NCBI GenBank assembly: GCA_903930345.1
Contig: CAIYYI010000152.1
Location: 1-64,000 of the forward strand
From: an uncultured Verrucomicrobiota bacterium
GTDB lineage: Bacteria; Verrucomicrobiota; Verrucomicrobiia; Limisphaerales; CAIYYI01
Direction: 5' to 3'
Length of the DNA: 64,000 nucleotides
Positions 20,824-31,200 of this stretch are shown here, one piece after another. Each line of letters starts with the position of its first letter. The stretch's first letter is position 1. The position numbers and the translations under genes are program-made. The notes below the pieces were generated by a model. That model saw only the letters and a program-made list of their open reading frames with translations. It ran no database searches and had not been told where the DNA came from.

Positions 20824-20854
20824 TTGACAGCATCGGCTGTTTGGTTTATTCACA
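20824..20854 (+). promoter_or_regulatory. Candidate dnaN promoter with overlapping DnaA-box-like 9-mer
   Basis: TTGACA (20824-20829), 17 nt, TATTCA (20847-20852); TTATTCACA at 20846-20854. Confidence 0.5.
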
Positions 20855-20909
20855 ACCCATAATATTAATACTGGTTTTCTTTAACAGTTGAGTAATAATA
20901 AGGGCATCG

Positions 20910-22019
20910 ATGAAGTTAACCATTGCCAAAGAACAATTGGCGAACGGACTCCAGGCCGTTCAAAACATCGTTTCGACGCGCACCACGTTGCCGATCCTTT
21001 CGAACGTATTGCTGCGAGCCGTCGAAAACCGATTGGAACTGACCGCCACCGATCTGGACGTAACGATCTGCTGTGCGGTGACAGCGCAGGTCATAGAGCC
21101 GGGGGCAACGACTTTGCCCGCCCGCAAGCTGTTCAGCATCGTGCGGGAGATGGGGGCGCTGGAATTGGAGCTGGAGGTGGACGACAAAAACAAGTGCGGC
21201 CTTTCCGGCGGAAGTTCCGTCTATCGGATCCATGGGTTGGCAGCGGAGGAATATCCGCCCGTGCCGACGTTCAAGGATGAACGGAAAATCTCCCTCGACC
21301 AAGCCAAGATTAAAGCGATGCTCCGGCGGACCTGCTTTGCGGCGTCGGCGGATGAATCGCGGTATGTGTTGAACGGCATCTTCATGAGCCTGAAGGAGCA
21401 CAAGGTCACGATGGTGGCGACGGATGGCCGACGCCTGGCGCTGGTGGAAGAAGAAGTGGATGTGACGGAAGCCGGACAGGGGGAATTCATCGTGCCGTCG
21501 AAGGCGGTATCGGAGCTGAACCGGTTGTTTCAGGACAAGGGAACGGTGGAGATCAACTACAACGAGAACCAGGCGGCGTTCTCGTTAAAGGACGACAAAG
21601 GATCCTCGATTTTGGTCATCACGAAGCTGATTGAGGGAAGTTACCCCAATTACCGGCAGGTGATTCCCTCGGAAACGAAGGAGCGCGTGGCCCTGGCGCG
21701 TGAGGATTTCCTGCACGCATTGAAGCGGGCGGAGCTGATGACGAGCGACAAGCAGAACTCGGTGAAGCTGAGTTTCACGAAGCACAATCTGGCGATCAGC
21801 GCCAACACGCCGGATGTGGGCGAATCGCGCGAAACGATGGCTGTGAATTACTCGGGCAAGGACATCGCCATCGCCTTTAATCCGGGTTACCTGATCGAGC
21901 CGCTGAACGCGCTGACAGAGGATGAAGTCTATCTGGACCTGATCGATGAGTTGAGCCCCGGAGTGGTGAAGACGAATGGGCCTTACCTCTATGTCGTGAT
22001 GCCGATGCGGTTGAGCTGA
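20910..22019 (+). CDS. dnaN: DNA polymerase III subunit beta (sliding clamp)
   Basis: MKLTIAKEQLANGLQAVQNIVSTRTTLPILSNVLLRA...LELTATDLDVTI; C-terminus GPYLYVVMPMRLS. Confidence 0.97.
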   Translation: MKLTIAKEQLANGLQAVQNIVSTRTTLPILSNVLLRAVENRLELTATDLDVTICCAVTAQVIEPGATTLPARKLFSIVREMGALELELEVDDKNKCGLSGGSSVYRIHGLAAEEYPPVPTFKDERKISLDQAKIKAMLRRTCFAASADESRYVLNGIFMSLKEHKVTMVATDGRRLALVEEEVDVTEAGQGEFIVPSKAVSELNRLFQDKGTVEINYNENQAAFSLKDDKGSSILVITKLIEGSYPNYRQVIPSETKERVALAREDFLHALKRAELMTSDKQNSVKLSFTKHNLAISANTPDVGESRETMAVNYSGKDIAIAFNPGYLIEPLNALTEDEVYLDLIDELSPGVVKTNGPYLYVVMPMRLS

Positions 22020-22068
22020 TTTCTGCGGGGCTGAGACGTGAAACGTAAAACGTGAGCGGGGAAACGAA

Positions 22069-22104
22069 CTGCGCGGCAGAGCAGGGTTTCTGCACGCCGC
22101 GCAG
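22069..22104. terminator. Strong intergenic hairpin between convergent dnaN and Gfo/Idh genes
   Basis: CTGCGCGGC agagcagggtttctgcac GCCGCGCAG perfect 9-bp outer stem. Confidence 0.5.
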
Positions 22105-22170
22105 TGGTGATAGATCAAACTCTTTACAGATTTCCCGCTATTTCAACTCAGCCACTTTGACGTTCCGGAA

Positions 22171-23592
22171 TTAGACTTTTTCCGGCACCACATAGGGAGC
22201 GCGGTAGGGACGGGTGAGCATGGCGTTGGCGGCCTCGTTGCCCACGAAACGTTCCTTTTTGGGATTCATGGTCAGGAACACACCCAACGTCGCCTGGGTG
22301 GCTTTCAGGTCCACCTGGTTCTGGCCCAGATGCTCCTCGAACCGGCCGTAGCTTTCCGCCAGATCCTTGCTTCCCTTGATGGTCTCCCGGATGACCTCCG
22401 GATCCGCCGGTTTGCCGAGCTGATACGAAATGTTGCCCGTGTGGCAGAGCGCGCTGGACAGGTGCCCCTCCAGGATATCCCCTTTGAGCACCTCTTTTTT
22501 CCGGCTGCGCACCCCGGCGATGAAGTTCTCGTAATGGTTGCCGCCGCCACTCCACTTCTTGATTTCCTTCCCCTCCTTGTCGTAGGCAATGGCGCTGGTG
22601 TAGCTGGGGATCACCATCTGGCCGTTTTCACACGTGATGATCACGCCGATCTTGGCACCGCGATAATCCGAGGTCTTCAGGCCGCGCACCTCGAAAATCA
22701 GCGGGGCCTTGGGATAATCATGATAGACAATCTGGGTGTTGGGCGTCGTGGCGTCATCCACATAGCTCAGACGACCGCCCACGCTGAAGACGCGGGGGGA
22801 GAGGGCGTCCTGCTTCAGGAACCAGCGGGCGATGTCCATCTGGTGGATGCCCTGGTTGCCCAGGTCGCCGTTGCCGGTGGGCCAGACCCAGTGCCAGTCA
22901 TAGTGCAGCTTCTTGCGGGTCAGGGGATCCTTCGGCGCCGGACCGCACCACAGATCGTAATCCACCCCGGCGGGAATGGGCTGTGGCCCCTCCGTCTTGC
23001 CGATGCTGGCGCGGGGTTTGTAGCAGAGCCCGTGGGCCACCTTGATCTTGCCCAGATTGCCCGCATGCAGCCAGGCAAACGCCTCGTGCAGGCTGGGACT
23101 GGAGCGGCTTTGGGTGCCGCATTGGACAATGCGCTTGTACTTGCGCGCCGCCAACACGGCCTGGCGACCCTCCCAGACGTTATGGGAGATCGGCTTTTCC
23201 ACATACACATCCTTGCCCGCCTGACAGGCCCACACCACAATGAGGGAATGCCAATGATTGGGCGTGGCGGTGGAAATGGCATCAATCTCCTTGTTCTCCA
23301 GGAGCTGGCGCACATCGGTGTAGGTCGCCACTTTGACGTTTTTAGCCTCCAGGCGTTTGGCGGCCCCCTCCAGCACATTCTTATCCGCATCACACAGGGC
23401 CACCAGGCGCACCCCTTTCAGCTCGCTGAAACCCTTGATATGATCCCCGCCCCGGCCGCCAAACCCCACCACCGCCACCCGGATATCGCCGTTGGCACCC
23501 TCGGATTGGGCCCAGGTCCGGGGTGAAAGAGTCGTGGCCAGTGCGGCCATCGAGGTGGCCTTGAGAAAGTTTCGACGTGTTAGGTGTTGCAT
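22171..23592 (-). CDS. Gfo/Idh/MocA family oxidoreductase with Tat signal
   Basis: MQHLTRRNFLKATSMAALATTLSPRTWAQ twin-arginine signal; VAVVGFGGRGGDHIKGF Rossmann motif; VEKPISHNVWEG. Confidence 0.93.
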   Translation of the reverse strand: MQHLTRRNFLKATSMAALATTLSPRTWAQSEGANGDIRVAVVGFGGRGGDHIKGFSELKGVRLVALCDADKNVLEGAAKRLEAKNVKVATYTDVRQLLENKEIDAISTATPNHWHSLIVVWACQAGKDVYVEKPISHNVWEGRQAVLAARKYKRIVQCGTQSRSSPSLHEAFAWLHAGNLGKIKVAHGLCYKPRASIGKTEGPQPIPAGVDYDLWCGPAPKDPLTRKKLHYDWHWVWPTGNGDLGNQGIHQMDIARWFLKQDALSPRVFSVGGRLSYVDDATTPNTQIVYHDYPKAPLIFEVRGLKTSDYRGAKIGVIITCENGQMVIPSYTSAIAYDKEGKEIKKWSGGGNHYENFIAGVRSRKKEVLKGDILEGHLSSALCHTGNISYQLGKPADPEVIRETIKGSKDLAESYGRFEEHLGQNQVDLKATQATLGVFLTMNPKKERFVGNEAANAMLTRPYRAPYVVPEKV

Positions 23593-23816
23593 AAAAATTC
23601 AACGCGCCCGGGTTTCGGCCTCACCACCGGCCACAAGGCTGGGCAGGGTACCTGACTGCGGGTGCTTGAGGGCGACATTACTGAAACTCCCGCCGTCTGG
23701 CAATAGTGGTGTTGTTGATGTGTGCGCTGTGGATTTCGGGTGTTTTGGGGATGGGAAGAAGGGGATGAGCTTTGGTTTGGTGATGAAGGGGGGTCGTCCT
23801 GAGCGTACGCAAGCCC

Positions 23817-23860
23817 CACAAGGCGGCGGCAAGCCGCACGCACCAAGACGCTGGCGCGAA
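23817..23860. repeat. Dispersed 44-bp repeat, divergent copy
   Basis: CACAAGGCGGCGGCAAGCCGC...CACCAAGACGCT resembles 31516-31559 and 43263-43306. Confidence 0.5.
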
Positions 23861-23965
23861 GGAGGTTGGGCCTTGGCAGGGCAAAGGCTGCAGGCCGGGG
23901 AAAAAAAGGACCGCCCGCCGGAGCGAGGTCCGGCGGGCGGTGTGCTTAAAACATGCGGGCAAACG

Positions 23966-25351
23966 TCACTTCTTGGGTAGCGGCACCACCGGCGAGAGCA
24001 GGCCCGCCTTGGCACAGATATAATACACCACCGTGCCGACGATGAACGCCGTCACTGGCGCGGCCGGGACATCATACACTTTGATGATGGGGAGCAGGCC
24101 CACCGTGAAACCGGCGGCCCAGGCGATCCAGCCCGCCGGGTTGAAGCCCGCGCGCGGTCCGGTCCATTGCTTGCCGTTGATCAGATAGTCCACCATCATC
24201 GCGCCGCAGATCGGGCCGAACGAGGCGCCGATGATCTGGAAGACGATGATCGCCTTGCCCGCCAGGGCCGTCACCGCCAGAATGATGCTGATGGCCGCCC
24301 CAATGCCCACGGAGATGAAGGGGTTGACCTTCGGGAGGGTGGTCCGGAAGCTGTTCGCCGCGATGAAGGAGGAGAAGCAGGCCGGGGGGAAGGCCGCGAT
24401 GGCCAGCAGGAAGAACAGCCACTTGGCCAGATCCTTGCCCAGCACCACCGGGATCATCTGGAAGGCGTTCAGGCCGGCCTTGTTGGCCACCGCACCCGCC
24501 ATCAGCGAGGAGTTGCCATAGACACCCGCGACAATCAGCAGGGCGGCACCCGACGTCAGCATGATCGCGAACACAATGCCCACCAAGCCGCCCATCTTCA
24601 CATCCTGAGGATTCCGGCTGTTGGTGCCGAAGTCCACACCCGCCGCACCGGCGGTGGCAAAGAAGCCCACCACGGCGGTCAAGGTTGCCGCGAGCACGGC
24701 AAAGTGGCTGGGAGCCACCGCCTGGCCGGTGACAGCCGCCGCCACCTCGCCCGCCTTGTTCAGGGCGGCGGGGTCAAAGCTGCCCACGCTGCCAAGGGTC
24801 TTGGCCAGCAACATGGCAATGATCACCAGGGGAATGAGGGGCAGGAACGTGGCCACCTTGGCGACATACTGAATGCCCTTCAAACCGACAAACGCCGCCA
24901 GCACGCCCCAGACGACCATGATGATTTTGGCGGACACCGGAATCACTTCCGCCAGCGCCAGGGAGGAGAAATAAACGTTCACCCCGAGCCAGCCGAATTG
25001 CAACAGACCCATCAGGAAGCCCGGCATGATGAAGCCGCCCGTGGCCCCGAACGTGGAGGTGCCGACGATGTAGAGCGGGAGGCCGGTCTTTTGGCCGAGC
25101 AAACCCGGCACCAGATAAAACAGGAAATGGCAAACCACCGCCGAAATGGCGAGGCTGATCAGCGCCCAGGCCACGCCCTGCGACAGGGTGCCCGCCGCGC
25201 CGGGGCCTTCGGCCGCCCCCTGCCAGAACACAAACCAAAGGAAAATGCCGGCATACGTCGGGGCCGTGTTGGAGTACCAGGGAGCGCGGTTGCCCTGAGG
25301 ATTCGGGACAGCACTCGTGATATACGAGGGTAATTGACTTTGATTATTCAT
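23966..25351 (-). CDS. Cytosine/purine permease, NCS1 family
   Basis: Polytopic; NRAPWYSNTAPTYAGIFLWFVFWQGA, VGTSTFGATGGFIMPGFLMGLLQFGWLGVN, ASFGPICGAMMVDYLI. Confidence 0.87.
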   Translation of the reverse strand: MNNQSQLPSYITSAVPNPQGNRAPWYSNTAPTYAGIFLWFVFWQGAAEGPGAAGTLSQGVAWALISLAISAVVCHFLFYLVPGLLGQKTGLPLYIVGTSTFGATGGFIMPGFLMGLLQFGWLGVNVYFSSLALAEVIPVSAKIIMVVWGVLAAFVGLKGIQYVAKVATFLPLIPLVIIAMLLAKTLGSVGSFDPAALNKAGEVAAAVTGQAVAPSHFAVLAATLTAVVGFFATAGAAGVDFGTNSRNPQDVKMGGLVGIVFAIMLTSGAALLIVAGVYGNSSLMAGAVANKAGLNAFQMIPVVLGKDLAKWLFFLLAIAAFPPACFSSFIAANSFRTTLPKVNPFISVGIGAAISIILAVTALAGKAIIVFQIIGASFGPICGAMMVDYLINGKQWTGPRAGFNPAGWIAWAAGFTVGLLPIIKVYDVPAAPVTAFIVGTVVYYICAKAGLLSPVVPLPKK

Positions 25352-25798
25352 GTCTGTTTTTCGCAATTGATTTAATGTTGGCGAGCCGAACAAGCTCTGT
25401 TACAGCAACGGCGATGGGCGAGAGTGTCGCCTTTCTTCCAAAAAACTGTCAACGCAATTTTGGTGTTCTTCAGTACGCGTATCTGGAGCCCCCGGTGCGG
25501 TTCGCTTTCAAATTCATCCGGATCGAGTTCAATGCCAGCCTGGTCGAGCGGTTGGAACCGGGGGCATGGCCCGGGGATTGGCGCCTGGAACCGGCCCCCT
25601 CCTCCACGCGCCAATGGGGGGATGAGTGGGTGCGGTCCGCGCGCTCGGCCATCCTGGCCGTGCCGAGCGTCCTCCTCCCCCAGGAAACGAACTTCCTCCT
25701 GAACCCGGCCCATGCTGATTTCCGAAAAATCACGCTGAGTCCGCCAATCGACTTCGCTTTTGATCCCCGCCTGCTGGCCTGATTCCCCCCCAGAAAGC

Positions 25799-25832
25799 AA
25801 AAAACCGGACCCGGTCGTGAAACCGGGTCCGG
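25799..25832 (-). terminator. Rho-independent terminator after tsf
   Basis: On minus strand CCGGACCCGG tttcacga CCGGGTCCGG followed by T run. Confidence 0.9.
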
Positions 25833-25853
25833 CGCAAATGGATCGATGTTCGT

Positions 25854-26696
25854 TCAGGCGGCGGGCGCATCGCCCACCTGGAACCGAGTGAAGCAGCGCA
25901 CGCTGATCTCGTCGCCCAACTGTTTGGCCACAGTGGCGATGTGCTCCTTGACGGAGATTTCCGAGTTGCGCTTCACAAAGCCCTGATCGACGAGGCAGCA
26001 GGTCTGGAAGAACTTCTCCAGCTTGCCTTCCACGATCTTGGCGATCGCCTGCGGCGGCTTGTCCTTGAACTGGGCGGCGGCGATTTCCCTTTCCTTGTTC
26101 AGCACGTCCACATTCACCTGCTCGCGGGAGACCACCGAGGGGCTGCCGGCTGCGATTTGCAGGGTGATGTCTTTCACCAACTGCTTGAATTCCTCGCACG
26201 CCACGGTGCTTTCCTTGCCGGCGGTGACTTCCACCAGCACGCCCACTTTGGCGCCGGTGTGGATGTAGGCCGCCACCAGCCCGTTGCCGCTCACCTCGAT
26301 GCGGTGGGAACGCGCGATCTTGATGTTCTCACGCAGCTTCGTGAAGGCGGCCACGCGGTCGGCTTCCAAGTCCACGGCCGGGTTTTCGGCCAGCTTCTTC
26401 GCCACGTCCTCGCCGAAGGTGCGGAAGAGGTCGTTGCGGGCCACGAAATCCGTCTCACAGTTGATCTCGACCAGCACCCCCACGCGGGCGCCGGGCGCGA
26501 TGAACTGCGCGATGATCCCTTCCCGGGCGGTCCGGCCGGCCTTGTTCGCCGCCGAGGCAATGCCCTTCTTGCGCAGCAGGTCCACCGCCGCGCTCAGGTC
26601 ACCGTTGGTTTCGATGAGGGCTTTCTTACAATCCATCATCCCCACGTTCGTCATCTCGCGCAGTTTTGCGACTGCCGCTGCTGTAATCTCAGCCAT
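25854..26696 (-). CDS. tsf: Translation elongation factor Ts
   Basis: VAKLREMTNVGMMDCKKALIETNGDLSAAVDLLRKKG, VGVLVEINCETDFVARND. Confidence 0.97.
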   Translation of the reverse strand: MAEITAAAVAKLREMTNVGMMDCKKALIETNGDLSAAVDLLRKKGIASAANKAGRTAREGIIAQFIAPGARVGVLVEINCETDFVARNDLFRTFGEDVAKKLAENPAVDLEADRVAAFTKLRENIKIARSHRIEVSGNGLVAAYIHTGAKVGVLVEVTAGKESTVACEEFKQLVKDITLQIAAGSPSVVSREQVNVDVLNKEREIAAAQFKDKPPQAIAKIVEGKLEKFFQTCCLVDQGFVKRNSEISVKEHIATVAKQLGDEISVRCFTRFQVGDAPAA

Positions 26697-26801
26697 AAAA
26701 TTCCTAGGTTTCTAGTTGTCTGAAGGTTGTTGCAGGCTTCCAACGGAAAGCCCGGGCGAGGCCGCCTGCGCGGTTTCGCCCGGTTCCGGTGGAATCCCAA
26801 A

Positions 26802-27620
26802 TCAGGCCTGGGCCGGAACGGCGGCGACCGCTTCCACCACGGGAGCCGGTGTTTCCGCCACCACCGGAACGGCGGCGGGCACTTCGGCCGGGGCGCTCTG
26901 GTCGTCGGTCTTCTTGCGGCGCGCGCTCTTGGATTCATACTCGGCGCGGGCCTGGCCGATGACCTGGACGACCGTGTTCAGGATCAGCCGCACGGAGCGG
27001 ATGGCGTCGTCGTTGCCGGCGATCGGATAGGCGATCGGGTCGGGATTGCAGTTCGTGTCCACCAGCGCCACCATCGGGATTTTCAGGCGCACGGCTTCGG
27101 CCACGGCGTTGTGCTCCCGCTTCACGTCCACCACGAACATGATGGCCGGGAACTTCTCCAACTGGCGGATGCCTTCAAAATACTTGTTCAGCCGGGCCCA
27201 TTCGCGGCGGTAAACGGCCTGCTCCTGCTTGCCGTAGTTGAGAATGGAGCCGTCGGCTTCCATCTTCTCAATCTGCTTCATGCGGGCGATGGAGCGCTTG
27301 ATGGTCGCGAAATTCGTCAGGGTGCCACCCAGCCAACGCTCGGTCACAAAATGCTGACCGCAGGCTTTCGCCGCTTCCTTCACCGCTTCCTGGGCCTGCT
27401 TCTTGGTGCCGACAAACAGCACTTCGCCGCCCTTGGAGACCGTGTCCGCGAGGTAGTCGCACGCCGACTGCAACTGCACGAGCGTCTTGGACAAATCAAT
27501 GATATGAATGCCATTCCGCGCGTCGAAGATGTACTGCTTCATCTTGGGGTTCCAGCGCTTGGTCTGGTGCCCGAAATGCACGCCCGCGTCCAACAGTTCT
27601 TTGATGCCTAAGTTCGTCAT
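26802..27620 (-). CDS. rpsB: 30S ribosomal protein S2
   Basis: GIKELLDAGVHFGHQTKRWNPKMKQYIFDARNGIHIIDLSKT. Confidence 0.97.
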   Translation of the reverse strand: MTNLGIKELLDAGVHFGHQTKRWNPKMKQYIFDARNGIHIIDLSKTLVQLQSACDYLADTVSKGGEVLFVGTKKQAQEAVKEAAKACGQHFVTERWLGGTLTNFATIKRSIARMKQIEKMEADGSILNYGKQEQAVYRREWARLNKYFEGIRQLEKFPAIMFVVDVKREHNAVAEAVRLKIPMVALVDTNCNPDPIAYPIAGNDDAIRSVRLILNTVVQVIGQARAEYESKSARRKKTDDQSAPAEVPAAVPVVAETPAPVVEAVAAVPAQA

Positions 27621-27971
27621 TTTTTTCCTGTGTTATCAGCCCGCCGTTAACCGGCCAGCCATCCCGCGGAAAACGGGATTTCTATTTGGTGTGGTTGTGG
27701 CCCCCGGTTTCCCGTCGGAAACCGGATGATTAAGACCGTTGTTCCCTTCCGCTGCCCTGCCTTAAGGCACGGCTCACCCGCGAAAAGGAGTGCGAACCTT
27801 ACCAGATATTTCCTCCAAGGCAACCTCATTTTCCCGATTTTTCAGCCCTTTTTCGATCCCCCCTCCCGGATGACAGTTACTTTTTGGCACGCGGCGGGGT
27901 GTCCCAAAGTTAAGGCGGTCCGGGTTTGAGGTTCTGTTGCGTGGTGATTATCAATAGAATTATTTTATGTT

Positions 27972-28117
27972 ATATGTTAATAGTAAGAACCGACCCCACC
28001 ACCACCCACAGGGGGTGGGGATCCGCCATTCAGTAGTGCTTATAAATAGAACAACTTGGCAGCATATAGTAATAGTAAGAACCAACCCCAGGGAGTCGGT
28101 TCTTACTATTAACATAT
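27972..28117. repeat. 146-bp palindromic element with 23-bp perfect terminal inverted repeats (MITE/REP-like)
   Basis: ATATGTTAATAGTAAGAACCGAC at 27972-27994 and its exact reverse complement at 28095-28117; internal extra copy AATAGTAAGAACC at 28071-28083. Confidence 0.8.
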
Positions 28118-28243
28118 CCGTCGTTATAGCGATTTGTCATTGAAGGCCCCGCCTATCTGTACCGTCCAACCTCTCGCCTGTCCCAGCACCGGCGGCTGAA
28201 ACCGCCAGATGTCCCTTTGGTCAGGTTATGTTGGTGTGCTGTT

Positions 28244-31200
28244 ATGAAATTGACATACTGTATCGTTATTGTTTTGCATTTCCTTGCCGGTTTTAGCGGG
28301 TATTCCGCTTTGACGCCCACAAACGCGCCGAATTTTAAAGCACTGCGCCTGGCACTGGAGGATCTGCAAACCACGCAGGGCGAGCACTACCCGGGGGGAG
28401 CCGCCTGGCTCCAACAGTTGGCCCGCCTTGAAACTTCCTTCGCCACGGCGTCCAGCACCCAGAAAACGGAACTCGCCAATCAATTCAAGTCGTTGCAACG
28501 CGAGGCTTTGCTGGCGAATCCCGCCCTTGATTTCTCCCGCCTCCTGCTGGTCAAACGCAATGCCAAACTGCTCGGCCTGCCCCAAAACTGGCAGGGGAAC
28601 TGCGCGCTCCCCCGCACCGGGTACGATAATGAGCTGGCCATCCTCTCCCTCCGCGATACCAATCAACCCCTCGCCACGCTGTACCAGCCCGGGAACGGTC
28701 GCTTCCTCGGGGACGTGGATTTGCACTTTGATGGCCAACGCGCGCTTTTTTCCTCCCTCAGCACCAATGGCACCCGACGCTGGCAGATCTATGAACTCAG
28801 TTGGCCCGCCGATCTCTCGCAGGCCGCCGCTGCCGTCCAGGTTCGCCAGGTGACGCCGGGGACGGAACCCGATGTCGATAACTACGATCCGTGCTACCTT
28901 CCGGACGGCAATATCCTCTTCGCCTCCACCCGGGTTTTTGCGGGGGTTCCCTGCGTGGGCGGCGGCAACGCCGTGGCCAACCTGTTCCGCATGAACGCCG
29001 ATGGCACGGGCACCCGCCAGCTCTGCTTTGATCAGGAACACAATTGGTGTCCCACAGTCATGCCTGATGGCCGCATCCTTTATGCCCGCTGGGAATACAC
29101 GGACACGCCCCACTACTTCACCCGGCTCCTTTTCCGCATGAATCCGGATGGCACCGGGCAATCCGAGTTTTACGGCAGCAATTCCCCCTGGCCCAACTCC
29201 ATTTTCTACGCCCGCCCCATCCCCGGCCAGCCCACCAAGTTTGTTGCGGTGATCTCCGGCCATCATGGTGTGCCGCGCATGGGGGAGCTGATCCTGTTCG
29301 ATATCGCTCTGGGCCGCCATCAGGCCGCCGGGGCCATCCAGCGTATCCCCGGCCACGGCAAGCCGGTGGTTCCGGTGATCGGCGATGCCATTGTGAATGA
29401 TTCCTGGCCTAAGTTCCTGCATCCCTGGCCCCTCACGGACCGCCATTTCATCGTCTCCATGCAGCCGGATGCCAAATCCTCCTGGGGGCTGTATCTGGTG
29501 GATGTGTTCGATAATCTGGTTCTCCTCAAGGAGGAGCCCGGCTACGCGCTGATGGAACCGATCCCGTTGCGCCCCACGGCCACGCCCCCCGTCATTCCCG
29601 ACCGCGTGGATCTCCGCCAGAAGGAGGCCACAGTGTATATGAACGATGTTTATTTTGGCCAGGGCCTGGCCAATGTCCCGCGCGGCAGCGTGAAGCAACT
29701 GCGCCTGTTCGCTTATCATTACGCGTACCCGCGCATGGGCGGCCATATTGAGATCGGCATTGACGGCCCCTGGGATGTCCACCGCATTCTCGGCACGGTG
29801 CCGGTGGAGGCGGATGGCTCCGCCAGTTTCAAGGTGCCGGCCAACACCCCGATCGCGGTGCAGCCGCTGGATGCCGATGGGCGCGCGGTGCAGGTCATGC
29901 GCTCGTGGTTCACGGCCATGCCGGGGGAGAAAGTCTCGTGCATCGGGTGCCATGAGTCCCAGAATGCCACGGCAGCGGCCCTGCAGCCGCTGGCTTTTAA
30001 CCGTACCCCCTCGGACATCACGCCCTGGCGCGGCCCGGCCCGCGGATTCAGTTTCAAACGCGAGGTCCAGCCCGTGCTCGAACGCCACTGTGTCCGCTGC
30101 CACGATGGTTCCCAGGTCGGCCAGCCTGATTTTTCCCTCGCCCACAAAAGTGAATTCCGTCATTTCACACCGTCTTACGTCCAGCTTCATCGGTACGTCC
30201 GCCGGCCCGGTCCGGAAAGCGATTACTTCCTGCAGAAGCCGCTGGAGTTCCACGCCTCCACCAGCGAACTCATCCAAATGCTGGAGAAAGGGCACCACGG
30301 CGTGCGGCTTGAGGCTGAGGCTTGGGATCGCCTCACCACCTGGATTGACCTGAACGTGCCCGATCACGGCACCTGGTCCGAAAACCGGGCCATCGCCTCC
30401 AACTATCGCGAACGCCGCCAAACGATGAAAACGGAGTACGCGCAAGCCGATGAGGATCCGGAAACGATCATTGCCACAACGCCATTCGCCGGGGCTCCGG
30501 CCTTGGTGGTGACCCCTCCGGCGCCGGCAGCCGCACCCGCTCCGGTGGTTCCCGGCTGGCCCTTTGACGCCGCCCAGGCCCGGCAGCGCCAGGCGGATTC
30601 CTCCCTGCCCGCCCGCCTATCCATCAAGCTGGCCAATGACACCCCACTGGAACTGGTCCTCATTCCGGCCGGGGAATTTGTGATGGGGGAGGCGGAGGGA
30701 AGTGCCGATGAACAGCCCCTCAGCCGGGTGCGGGTTGAAAAACCGTTTTACCTGGCCCGGTGTGAGACCATGAACGCCCAGTACGCGGCCTTTGATCCCA
30801 CCCATGACAGCGCCTTCATCAGCGTCTTCAACAAGGATATCTCCAAACGCGGCGAAACCGCCAACCGCGCCACCCAGCCCGTCCTGCGGGTGAACTGGCA
30901 GCAGGCCATGGCGTACTGCGCGTGGATCACCAAAGAAACCGGACGCCAATTCACCCTCCCCACGGAGGCCCAATGGGAGTACGCCTGCCGGGCGGGCACC
31001 GCCACCCCGCTCTCCTACGGCGCCCTGAACACGGATTTCTCCCGGCTGGCCAATCTCGCGGACAGCCGTCTGGAAAGCCTCTGCCGTGGCAACTCCCCGA
31101 AATGGCTGCCAGCCATCACTAACGTCAATGACGGGGCCACGGTGTCCGACAACACTGGCCGGTACCCGGCCAACGCCTGGGGTTTGCTGGACATGCATGG

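Noticed and set aside
25375-25782. 135-aa plus-strand ORF between cytosine permease and tsf
   Set aside because: No recognisable motif; region lies between divergent/terminator features and reads as non-coding.
28226-30445. 739-aa minus-strand ORF
   Set aside because: Antisense to the HzsA-like gene whose motifs are clear; no recognisable domains.
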